From NCBI GenBank assembly GCA_027027485.1, contig JALVLL010000037.1, forward strand, positions 1-5,836: a stretch of DNA of 5,836 nt. The letters run 5' to 3'. The translations under genes and the position numbers were made by a program. Positions 1 to 5,527 of the stretch are shown piece by piece (position 1 is the first letter of the stretch; each line of letters starts with the position of its first letter). The notes below the pieces were generated by a model, which was not told the origin of the DNA, did no database searches, and was given only the letters and a program-made list of their open reading frames with translations. The stretch is from Candidatus Bipolaricaulota bacterium. Lineage in GTDB: Bacteria; Bipolaricaulota; Bipolaricaulia; Bipolaricaulales; Bipolaricaulaceae.

Positions 1-1
1 G

Positions 2-496
2 TGCGGAGATACTGCCGAGGGAACTCCGGTCAATGCCTTGGGCTGTCCGGCTGACAGCCCCATAATTCTCTCCGGAGTGAGCTTTCGTTCCGGAACCGCC
101 GACCTGACCGAAGAGGCCCGGAAAAACCTGGAAACAGTGGCCGGCATCCTCAAGACCTCGGCCCCGGACCAGCAGTTCGAGGTTGCGGGATATACCGACA
201 GTGTCGGCGATCCCAAGCTGAACCTGAGCATATCGGAAAAGCGGGCCAAGGCCGTGCGTATCTTCCTGATCAAACAGGGCGTGCAGGCCAACCTGCTCGT
301 CCCCAAGGGATACGGCCTCGCCGACGTGATCTTTGAGGTGGCCTCGGCGCAGGGCAACGTGGGGCTTTCGGTGGGGATAACGCGCCCGGAGATGCCCACG
401 GCGGCGAAACTCATGCTCTGCTTCAATATGTGGATCGGGCGCCTGGAGATCATCCCCGTCCTCATCTTCCTCCGATCCCTGCTTCGACGCCGTTGA
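2..496 (+). CDS. Chimeric frame: OmpA-family C-terminal domain joined in frame to a TrkH C-terminus (5' partial)
   Basis: The frame is open to the left edge; TTG at 38 is the first possible start inside the window, but codons from position 2 already read as OmpA-type linker (C-x-x-T-x-x-G-x-x-V-x-x-x-G-C), so the gene most likely starts outside the window. Codons to about 320 form an OmpA-like peptidoglycan-binding domain: the GYTDS strand with its diaminopimelate-contacting Asp, followed 15 residues later by the conserved Arg in a N-L-S-x-x-x-R-A-x-x-V helix, then a PKGYG turn. OmpA proteins anchor the outer membrane to peptidoglycan. The final helix and strand, normally ending in an N-R-R-V-E motif, are absent. 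After about position 325 the sequence becomes TrkH-like until the TGA at 494-496. The product as written would be a broken OmpA domain with a hydrophobic tail and is unlikely to be functional. OmpA identity is secure; whether the fusion exists in a cell is doubtful. Confidence 0.75.
   Translation, partial: CGDTAEGTPVNALGCPADSPIILSGVSFRSGTADLTEEARKNLETVAGILKTSAPDQQFEVAGYTDSVGDPKLNLSISEKRAKAVRIFLIKQGVQANLLVPKGYGLADVIFEVASAQGNVGLSVGITRPEMPTAAKLMLCFNMWIGRLEIIPVLIFLRSLLRRR
326..496 (+). pseudogene. 3' end of a TrkH/KtrB-type potassium transporter gene (5' truncated at the OmpA junction)
   Basis: The last 56 or so codons of the left-hand frame read F-E-V-A-S-A-Q-G-N-V-G-L-S, then a short loop, then a hydrophobic helix with I-G-R-L-E-I-I-P-V-L and a basic end (LLRRR). 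In the Trk/Ktr/HKT superfamily the first part is the fourth pore loop, whose G-x-V-G-L stretch is the last quarter of the potassium selectivity filter. The second part is the following M2 helix at the C-terminus of TrkH. A complete TrkH is roughly 450-500 residues, so about nine tenths is missing. No start codon or ribosome site belongs to this piece; it is read only through the OmpA frame. The normal stop and end of TrkH appear intact, so the DNA to the right is probably the true downstream flank of a trkH gene. Family assignment is from memory of the motif. Confidence 0.7.
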
Positions 497-524
497 AGCG
501 CGGCCATGAAAATGGGGGAAGGGG

Positions 525-553
525 TTGACGGTATTTTGCTCAGCAATTATGTT
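525..553 (+). promoter_or_regulatory. Sigma-70-like promoter candidate for the Liv operon
   Basis: TTGACG (525-530) matches the -35 consensus at five of six bases. It is followed after exactly 17 nt by TATGTT (548-553), which matches the -10 consensus at four of six. The surrounding bases are the most AT-rich in the left part of the window. Transcription would start near 560, leaving a leader of about 350 nt before the binding-protein ATG at 911. That length is unusual, so a second promoter nearer the gene is possible, though I found no better match there. It has no experimental support. Confidence 0.45.
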
Positions 554-611
554 AAGCAATATGGATCCTCGGGGTACTCTGGTGGTACGCCGTTCCGCTG
601 AACCGTCGTGC

Positions 612-623
612 AGGCGATCGCCT
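612..623. repeat. 12-bp perfect palindrome AGGCGATCGCCT
   Basis: The twelve bases equal their own reverse complement, with the octamer GCGATCGC at the centre. It lies about 60 nt downstream of the promoter candidate and could be an operator half-site pair, or chance in GC-rich DNA. I saw no second copy in the window. Confidence 0.4.
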
Positions 624-868
624 CGCCGCGGATCCGGGCTTCGGGAGCATTGGCGAAACCGGAGGCCAGGGGGTCATCGAAGGCTCATCGAGCACGCGGC
701 TGCCGAGGACCTGAGGAGATAGCTGTAGGACCGTCAACGAAAAACATGCTGGCATTTATGTCATCATCCACGCCTTGGGCAGTGGACGGGCTGGCGGCGC
801 TCAAAGTAGAGTACGAAGCACGTGGGGAGGGAGGTGATAGCGGGAGGTAAGGCGATCAGCTCCGGGTT

Positions 869-893
869 GCGAAAATCGGGAAGCGCGAAAATC
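869..893 (+). repeat. Direct repeat GCGAAAATC x2, 16-nt period, just upstream of the ribosome site
   Basis: GCGAAAATC occurs at 869-877 and again at 885-893, separated by GGGAAGC. The second copy abuts the AGGAGG ribosome site of the binding-protein gene. The position suits a regulator or RNA-binding site controlling initiation, but with only two copies duplication by chance or slippage is equally possible. Confidence 0.4.
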
Positions 894-904
894 AGGAGGA
901 GGGG
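894..904 (+). promoter_or_regulatory. Ribosome binding site of the binding-protein gene
   Basis: AGGAGGAGGGG is a long Shine-Dalgarno-like purine run; AGGAGG (894-899) ends 11 nt before the ATG at 911, and the rest of the run lies closer. An in-frame TGA at 905-907 excludes any earlier start, so this site fixes 911 as the start. Confidence 0.75.
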
Positions 905-910
905 TGAGGT

Positions 911-2074
911 ATGGGCAGGAAAGCGATTGTAGCGGTATTGGCGCTGGGTTTGATCGGTCTTGCAGCGGGTGCGGGTACGATCAAGATCGGTGTGGTCATG
1001 AACCTCACGGGGCCCTGGGCCTCCATCGATGGTCCCGCGTGGAACGGGATCCAGCTGGCAGTGGAACAGCTGAACGCCGCCGGCGGGATCTTGGGTCAAA
1101 AGGTGGAGGCCATCTGTATCGATACCAAGGCCGACGAGGCGGAAACCATCGCGGCCATCACCCGGTTGGCGGAGGTGGAGAAGGTCTCGGCGATTCTTGG
1201 GTATTGCGATACCCACTGGGTCCTCACCGGTGCCCCCATCGCGGCGGAGTACGGGATCCCCTTCATCACCCCCGGGGCCACCCATCCCCGGATTCCCGAG
1301 CGCACCGGGGCGTGGCTCGCCTGTTTCGGCGATAACGCCCAGGCCGCGGCCATGGCGGAATATGCCTACAAGGTGCTGGGATTGCGCAAGGTGGCGGTAT
1401 GGGTGGATACCGCATGCGATTTCTGCGTGGCGGTGAGCGCCTACTTCGAGGACGCCTGGAAGCACCTCGGGGGCGAGGTGGTCTACGAGGACTACTTCGA
1501 GACCAACTGGACCGATTTCTCCGCCCTGGTTTCCCGGCTCAAGGCCTATCAGGATGAGGGCAAGGTGGATTGCGTCTATCCCAGCGCCATCCCCGGCAAC
1601 GTGGGCCTGATCGTGAAGCAGTTGCGGGAGGGGGGCGTGATCCTCCCCATCTTGGGCGAGGACGGGTTCGATACCCCACTCCTAGTAGAGGTCGCCGGCC
1701 TTTATGCCGAGGGGGTGCTATTTGCTACCCACGTCTCCCTGGATAGTCCCGACCCGAAGGTGCAGGAGTTCGTGGCCGCCTACACGGAGAAGTTCGGGCA
1801 TCGGCCCGAGAACGCCTTCGCGGCGCTCGGCTACGACGCCATGATGTTGTTGGCGGAGGCCATAAAGGTGGCGGGCTCCGCCGATCCCGCTGCAATAGAG
1901 AAGGGTCTCTCCCAAATCAAGGCCTTCCCTGGCGTCACGGGTACCCTCAGCTATCCTGAGGGTAGCAAGGTCCCGGACAAGTCAGTGGCGATCCTGATCG
2001 TCCTCGGCGGCAAGTTCCGCACGCTAGCCACCCTCGCTCCGGAGTACCTGCCGCCTCCGGAGATCGCCAAGTAA
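911..2074 (+). CDS. Branched-chain/hydrophobic amino acid ABC transporter, periplasmic substrate-binding protein (LivJ/LivK-like)
   Basis: This 387-residue protein is the ligand-capture subunit of a HAAT importer (periplasmic type I binding fold). Residues 1-21 are a Sec signal peptide: Lys/Arg at 3-4, a hydrophobic core, and an A-G-A cleavage motif at 19-21. It has no lipobox cysteine, so it should be a soluble periplasmic protein. The mature start TIKIGVVMNLTGPWA, the I-T-P-G-A-T-H-P segment (119-126), CFGDN (138-142), TDFSALV (201-207), and G-E-D-G-F-D (249-254) followed by A-E-G-V are typical of the family. By position, Thr124 matches a ligand-binding Thr of E. coli LivJ and Asp251 matches the LivJ Glu that holds the ligand amino group (my alignment by eye). 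This favours an amino-acid-like ligand, but the exact substrate is unknown. It has six cysteines, including C169-x-x-C172, which is unusual for this family. It is the first gene of the operon and is followed by a terminator. The family call is very secure. Confidence 0.93.
   Translation: MGRKAIVAVLALGLIGLAAGAGTIKIGVVMNLTGPWASIDGPAWNGIQLAVEQLNAAGGILGQKVEAICIDTKADEAETIAAITRLAEVEKVSAILGYCDTHWVLTGAPIAAEYGIPFITPGATHPRIPERTGAWLACFGDNAQAAAMAEYAYKVLGLRKVAVWVDTACDFCVAVSAYFEDAWKHLGGEVVYEDYFETNWTDFSALVSRLKAYQDEGKVDCVYPSAIPGNVGLIVKQLREGGVILPILGEDGFDTPLLVEVAGLYAEGVLFATHVSLDSPDPKVQEFVAAYTEKFGHRPENAFAALGYDAMMLLAEAIKVAGSADPAAIEKGLSQIKAFPGVTGTLSYPEGSKVPDKSVAILIVLGGKFRTLATLAPEYLPPPEIAK
1942..1964 (+). repeat. 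Perfect 9-bp stem, 5-nt loop inverted repeat inside the binding-protein gene
   Basis: TACCCTCAG (1942-1950) and CTGAGGGTA (1956-1964) are exact reverse complements around the loop CTATC. The repeat lies in codons for the conserved G-V-T-G-T-L-S segment, about 110 nt before the stop. No T-run follows, so it is not an intrinsic terminator. It could slow decay of the binding-protein mRNA or be a coincidence of codon choice. Confidence 0.4.
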
Positions 2075-2087
2075 GCGGGTGACACTC

Positions 2088-2123
2088 GGGGAGGCCCGCG
2101 CCGCCGGGCTTCCCCTTTTCTTT
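2088..2123 (+). terminator. Intrinsic (Rho-independent) terminator between the binding-protein gene and livG
   Basis: An 11-bp GC-rich stem pairs GGGGAGGCCCG (2088-2098) with CGGGCTTCCCC (2105-2115). Only one pair is a G-U wobble, the loop has six bases, and it is followed at once by TTTTCTTT. It starts 13 nt after the TAA of the binding-protein gene and ends 10 nt before the livG ATG. In many Liv-type and other ABC operons a partial terminator here keeps binding protein in excess over the membrane complex. I infer the same role, because I see no separate promoter for livG in the remaining bases. Confidence 0.85.
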
Positions 2124-2133
2124 CGCCGGCGGG

Positions 2134-2916
2134 ATGGAGAGGGAAGCTCTGTTACGAGTAGAGGGGCTCAGCAAGGCCTTCGGCGGGCTGTGGGCCGTGC
2201 GGGATTACCGGCTTTCCCTACCGGAGGGCGTGATATACGGCCTCATCGGCCCCAACGGGGCCGGGAAGACCACCATCTTCAACCTGATCACCGGGTTCCT
2301 GAAGCCCACAGGCGGAAAGATCATCTTCGCCGGGGTGGACATCACGGGCTGGCGCCCCGATCGGATCGCCCACCTCGGCATCGCCCGCACCTTCCAAATC
2401 CTCCAGCTTTACCGCTCGCTCTCCGTGGAGATGAACCTCATGATCGCTCACCACAAGCACACCCGTTACGGGCTGTTCCCGGCCCTAGCGGGTCTCCCCG
2501 GCTATCGGCGCCAGGAAAGGGAGGTGAGGGAGCGGGTAGCCGAGCTTCTGGAGCTTTTCGGCCTGCAGGAGTACCGCCGCGCCCGCGCCGGCACGCTCCC
2601 TTACGGACTCCAACGCAAGCTTGACATCGCCTGTGCCCTGGCTACCGAGCCGCGGCTCCTCCTCTTGGATGAGCCCTCTTGCGGCATGAACCCCCGGGAG
2701 GCCGAGGAGCTCGCCGGGCTCATCCGCGAGGTCAAGGAGCGCTTCTCCCTCACCCTCATCGTGGTGGAGCACAGGATGCCTTTCATCATGGGGCTTGCCG
2801 AGCGGATCCAGGTGTTGGACCACGGGGGGCTGATCGCCGAGGGAACACCGGAGGAAGTCCGTTCCGACCCCAAGGTAATCGAGGCCTACCTGGGGGTGGA
2901 GGATGCCGTTGCTTGA
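2134..2916 (+). CDS. livG: Branched-chain amino acid ABC transporter ATP-binding protein LivG
   Basis: This 260-residue cytoplasmic ATPase subunit pairs with LivF to power import. Visible motifs: Walker A GPNGAGKTT (39-47), Q-loop R-T-F-Q (Gln88), a signature loop L-P-Y-G-L-Q-R (155-161) in place of LSGGQ, Walker B LLLLDEP (175-181) with catalytic Glu180, a D-loop of S-C-G-M-N-P, and switch His213 in V-E-H-R-M. The Y-G-x-Q-R signature variant and the M-N-P stretch are LivG hallmarks rather than damage. Length matches the family (about 255 residues). ATG 2134 places the usual LLRVEGLSKAFGG start correctly. However, the upstream bases are the terminator U-tract and GGCGGG touching the ATG, so the ribosome site is weak, suggesting low expression. 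It overlaps livF by 14 nt. Confidence 0.92.
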   Translation: MEREALLRVEGLSKAFGGLWAVRDYRLSLPEGVIYGLIGPNGAGKTTIFNLITGFLKPTGGKIIFAGVDITGWRPDRIAHLGIARTFQILQLYRSLSVEMNLMIAHHKHTRYGLFPALAGLPGYRRQEREVRERVAELLELFGLQEYRRARAGTLPYGLQRKLDIACALATEPRLLLLDEPSCGMNPREAEELAGLIREVKERFSLTLIVVEHRMPFIMGLAERIQVLDHGGLIAEGTPEEVRSDPKVIEAYLGVEDAVA

Positions 2917-3610
2917 GGTGGACCGCATTCACGTCTATTACGGGGTGATCCCCGCCTTGGTGGACCTTTCCCTGGCGGTGGACGAGGGGATGATCGTGGC
3001 ATTGGTGGGAGCAAACGGGGCGGGGAAGAGCACCACGTTGAAGGCCATCGCCGGCGTCTTGAGGCCGCGAGCGGGGAGGATCCGTTTCCGGGGACAGGAC
3101 ATCACACGCCTCGGAGCCGACCGGAGGGTCAGGCTCGGGATCGCCCTGGTCCCCGAAGGGAGACAGATCTTCAGCACGCTTTCCGTGCGGGAGAACCTCC
3201 TTTTGGGGGCATACCACCGCCGTGATCCGGAGGTGAAGAAGGACCTGGAGTGGATCTATTCCCTCTTCCCCGTCCTCAGGGAGCGGATGCACCAGGTGGC
3301 GGGCACCATGAGCGGGGGGGAGCAACAGATGCTCGCCTTCGGCCGGGCCCTCATGTCGCGCCCCAAGCTTTTGCTTTTGGATGAGCCCTCCTTGGGGTTG
3401 GCCCCGTTGGTGGTGAGGGAGATCTACCGGGTGATCGAGCAGATCCGGGAGGCGGGGATCACCATCTTCCTGGTGGAGCAGAACGTGAACATGGCCATGC
3501 ACGTTGCGGATTACATGTACGTCATGGAAGCGGGACAGCTGAAGATGGAAGGGGTCCCTCAGGAGGTGATGAGGGACGAGGACATAAAGCGGGCCTATCT
3601 GGGCGGGTGA
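2903..3610 (+). CDS. livF: Branched-chain amino acid ABC transporter ATP-binding protein LivF
   Basis: This is the second ATPase of the importer, 235 residues, matching the usual length of about 235-240. Motifs: Walker A GANGAGKST (36-44), the LivF-specific V-P-E-G-R-Q-I-F (83-90) carrying the Q-loop region, signature M-S-G-G-E-Q-Q (136-142), Walker B LLLLDEP (156-162) with Glu161, and V-E-Q-N, where Gln193 stands at the switch-histidine position. That His-to-Gln change is normal for LivF, so LivG supplies the only switch His of the pair. ATG 2903 lies inside the end of livG. GGAGG directly abuts it, and the purine run TGGGGGTGG before that gives a better-spaced ribosome contact, so translational coupling to livG is likely. 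The TGA at 3608-3610 overlaps a possible GTG start of livH. Confidence 0.93.
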   Translation: MPLLEVDRIHVYYGVIPALVDLSLAVDEGMIVALVGANGAGKSTTLKAIAGVLRPRAGRIRFRGQDITRLGADRRVRLGIALVPEGRQIFSTLSVRENLLLGAYHRRDPEVKKDLEWIYSLFPVLRERMHQVAGTMSGGEQQMLAFGRALMSRPKLLLLDEPSLGLAPLVVREIYRVIEQIREAGITIFLVEQNVNMAMHVADYMYVMEAGQLKMEGVPQEVMRDEDIKRAYLGG

Positions 3611-4506
3611 GGATGTTCACGGCCACCTATGTAGCCCAGCAGCTCCTCAACGGCATCGTCCTCGGGAGCATGTACGCTTTGCTTGCCCTGGGGATGACGG
3701 TGGTCTACGGGATCCTCCGCCTCATCAACTTCGCCCATGGGGCCTTGGTCACGGTGGGGGCGTTCACCTTCTTCGGGATCTTCGTGGTACTCGGGTGGCC
3801 CTTCGCGCTGGCACTGGTCGCGGCCCTGGTGGTGGGGGGCGTCATGGGGTTCCTTTTGGATCTCGTGGGTTACCGGAAGCTCCGCGGCGGACCGGAGGTT
3901 TCCCTCCTCATCACCTCTCTGGGCATCTACATCTTGCTGGAAAACTTCATAAAGCTTTTGGCCACGCCCCAGCCTTACGCCTTTCGCCCGCCGGCCTTCC
4001 TGGTCCAACTCCACAACGTGGGTGGCGTGGCCTTCCGCACCGTGGACGTCTTCATCGTGGCGGTCTCGGTTTTGATCATGGTCGCTTTCGCCCTCTTCGT
4101 TAAACGCACCAAGCTCGGGATCGCCATGCGCGCCACCGCCGAGAGCGTGGAGGCGGCGCAGCTGGTGGGCATCGGGGTCAATCAGGTGGTCGCGGTGGCC
4201 TTCGTCCTCGGTTCGGCAGTGGCTGCCATCACCGGTTTCATGTGGGGGGCGAAATACGGGCAGATCTCCTACGATATGGGCTTCATGGCCGGCGTCAAGG
4301 CGTTCGTGGCCATCGTCATCGGGGGCATCGGCAGCATCCCCGGGGCCATGATCGGGGGGTTCATCCTGGGGCTGGTGGAGACGCTGGCGGTGGGGTTCCT
4401 CCCCCCCGGTTTCGCTGAATACCGGGATGCCATCGTGTTCACCCTCCTGATCTTGGTCCTCCTCCTCAGACCCACGGGGATCATGGGCCGAAAGGAGGCG
4501 GTGTGA
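3607..4506 (+). CDS. livH: Branched-chain amino acid ABC transporter permease LivH
   Basis: This is an integral inner-membrane channel subunit of up to 299 residues with about eight hydrophobic segments. Family marks in order: L-L-N-G-I-V-L-G-S-M-Y-A-L near the N-terminus, V-Y-G-I-L-R-L-I-N-F-A-H-G (33-45), the cytoplasmic coupling loop R-T-K-L-G-I-A-M-R-A (167-176) followed by A-A-Q-L-V-G-I, K-A-F-V-A-I-V-I-G-G-I-G-S-I-P-G-A (231-247), and R-P-T-G-I-M-G (288-294) at the C-terminus. The coupling loop contacts the ATPases. Two starts are possible: GTG 3607, overlapping the livF stop as GTGA, and ATG 3613, 2 nt after that stop with GGCGGG about 5 nt upstream. I give the longer one, but the ATG is at least as likely (297 residues). 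Confidence 0.92.
   Translation: MRMFTATYVAQQLLNGIVLGSMYALLALGMTVVYGILRLINFAHGALVTVGAFTFFGIFVVLGWPFALALVAALVVGGVMGFLLDLVGYRKLRGGPEVSLLITSLGIYILLENFIKLLATPQPYAFRPPAFLVQLHNVGGVAFRTVDVFIVAVSVLIMVAFALFVKRTKLGIAMRATAESVEAAQLVGIGVNQVVAVAFVLGSAVAAITGFMWGAKYGQISYDMGFMAGVKAFVAIVIGGIGSIPGAMIGGFILGLVETLAVGFLPPGFAEYRDAIVFTLLILVLLLRPTGIMGRKEAV
4491..4498 (+). promoter_or_regulatory. Ribosome binding site of livM
   Basis: AAAGGAGG lies inside the last codons of livH and ends 7 nt before ATG 4506, an ideal spacing. The alternative GTG at 4503 would be only 4 nt away, so this site favours ATG 4506. Confidence 0.7.
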
Positions 4507-5525
4507 TGCGGCGGTGGACCTCCCTCCCCGGGGGCGTCAAGTTCCTCCTCGGGATCGCGGCCCTGTTCCTCGTCCTCTTTATCGCCAACTCCACCCTCAA
4601 CCGCTATGTGCTCCACGTGATCACCCTCATCGGGATCTACAGCGTGGCCACCACCAGCCTGAACTTGACGAACGGCTACACCGGCCTTTTCTCCCTGGGA
4701 CATGCGGGGTTCATGGCAGTGGGGGCTTATGTGGCCACTTTGCTGACGTTCCCCGTCCGCTTGCGCATCGCCTATAACCTGCCGCTTCTTCCTTCCTTCC
4801 TGGGAGGTCCCGAATACCAGTGGCCATTCCTTCCCGCCCTCATCGTGGGAGGGATAGTGGCGGCCATCGCCGCGCTGTTTGTGGGGGCCCCGGTGTTGCG
4901 CCTGCGGGGCCACTACCTTTCCGTAGCCTCGTTGGGGTTCATGGTGATCATCACCACCCTGGCCAAGGGCCTCAAGGACCTGACCCGGGGGGCCGCGGGC
5001 ATCCAGGCCATCCCCCGCTATACCAACATCTGGTGGGTATATGCCTGGCTGGTGGTGACCATCTACGTGATCTGGAGATTGCTCAATTCCTCTTACGGCC
5101 GGGCGATGCTTGCCATCCGCGAGTCGGAGACCGCCGCCCAATCCCAAGGGATACATCCCATGCGCTACAAGCTCCTTTCGTTCGTGATCGGGGCCTTCTT
5201 CGCCGGGATCGCGGGAGGTCTTTACGCCCACTTCGCCCGTTCCATCAGGCCCTACGAATTTTCCTTCTACATGACGTTCCACATCGTGATCATGCTCATC
5301 ATCGGGGGAGCTGGGACGCTGCTTGGTCCAACGGTAGGGGCGGCGATCGTGATCGCACTGAAGTACGTGCTGAAACCGGTGGAAGAGGGACTCGGGATAT
5401 ACGGGTTAGTGGAGATAATCTACGCCCTGATGCTGATCGGGGTGATGTTGTGGCGCCCCGAGGGAATCGCCGGGGGCGTTAATCCCCTTAAGTTCCTGAT
5501 GCCAAAAAGGAAAGGAGGTAGTTGA
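4506..5525 (+). CDS. livM: Branched-chain amino acid ABC transporter permease LivM
   Basis: This is the second channel subunit, 339 residues from ATG 4506 (340 from GTG 4503), forming the membrane core with LivH. Family marks: S-L-N-L-T-N-G-Y-T-G-L-F-S-L-G-H-A-G (51-68), P-V-L-R-L-R-G-H-Y-L-S-V (129-140), L-T-R-G-A-A-G-I (159-166) where many members read L-T-G-G-x-x-G-I, the coupling loop G-R-A-M-L-A-I-R-E-S-E (198-208), I-I-G-G-A-G-T-L-L-G-P (265-275), and W-R-P-E-G-I-A-G (316-323). The C-terminus is hydrophilic (PKRKGGS). It lacks the long N-terminal extension of E. coli LivM and matches the common shorter form. ATG 4506 shares one base with the livH TGA, and the stop is 2 nt before the next gene. 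Confidence 0.93.
   Translation: MRRWTSLPGGVKFLLGIAALFLVLFIANSTLNRYVLHVITLIGIYSVATTSLNLTNGYTGLFSLGHAGFMAVGAYVATLLTFPVRLRIAYNLPLLPSFLGGPEYQWPFLPALIVGGIVAAIAALFVGAPVLRLRGHYLSVASLGFMVIITTLAKGLKDLTRGAAGIQAIPRYTNIWWVYAWLVVTIYVIWRLLNSSYGRAMLAIRESETAAQSQGIHPMRYKLLSFVIGAFFAGIAGGLYAHFARSIRPYEFSFYMTFHIVIMLIIGGAGTLLGPTVGAAIVIALKYVLKPVEEGLGIYGLVEIIYALMLIGVMLWRPEGIAGGVNPLKFLMPKRKGGS
5511..5519 (+). promoter_or_regulatory. Very strong ribosome binding site of the amidohydrolase gene
   Basis: AAAGGAGGT pairs over nine bases with the conserved 3' end of bacterial 16S rRNA. AGGAGG (5513-5518) ends 9 nt before ATG 5528. This is the best ribosome site in the window; it fixes the start and suggests the enzyme is well translated. 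Confidence 0.75.
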
Positions 5526-5527
5526 GG

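Larger units (their letters stand above)
497..910 (+). other. 414-nt non-coding stretch between the trkH 3' end and the binding-protein gene
   Basis: I find no supported gene here. Short open frames exist on both strands (for example 506-601, 525-722, 608-850, and 552-755 on the minus strand), but they overlap one another, lack convincing ribosome sites, and resemble no family I know. A start-less open stretch in frame 1 (556-714) has GC-rich third positions and could be a gene remnant. I see no intrinsic terminator after the trkH stop. The stretch is best read as the regulatory leader of the Liv operon: a promoter candidate at 525-553, a 12-bp palindrome at 612-623, a 9-bp direct repeat at 869-893 and the ribosome site at 894-904. 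Confidence 0.6.

Noticed and set aside
506..601. Possible 31-residue small protein starting at ATG 506
   Set aside because: It has no convincing ribosome site, and its start lies upstream of the promoter candidate. The frame overlaps the promoter motifs and resembles nothing known.
608..850. 80-codon plus-strand frame in the operon leader
   Set aside because: There is no ribosome site, the composition is Arg/Gly/Ala-rich, and there is no recognisable motif; it overlaps other chance frames.
1198..1215. 7-bp inverted repeat TGGGTAT/ATACCCA in the binding-protein gene
   Set aside because: It is short enough to be expected by chance, has no T-run, and lies in the middle of a conserved coding segment.
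764..1465. 233-codon minus-strand frame over the operon leader and the binding-protein gene
   Set aside because: Most of it is the complement of the well-supported binding-protein gene; its composition is shadow-like, and the plus-strand gene explains the codon pattern.
2567..2628. LivG signature motif not matching LSGGQ, considered as a possible defect
   Set aside because: Y-G-x-Q-R in this place is the normal LivG variant; Walker A, Walker B Glu and switch His are all intact.
3470..3490. LivF lacking the switch histidine (V-E-Q-N)
   Set aside because: Gln at this position is usual in LivF proteins, including E. coli, so it is not a lesion.
2786..3502. 238-codon minus-strand frame opposite livG/livF
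   Set aside because: It is a shadow of the ATPase genes, with low-complexity His/Pro/Gly/Arg composition and no family resemblance.
4269..5282. 337-codon open frame on the minus strand across livH/livM
   Set aside because: It lies opposite two clear permease genes, is rich in Gly/His/Arg/Asp as expected from an antisense frame of GC-rich DNA, and has no recognisable domain.
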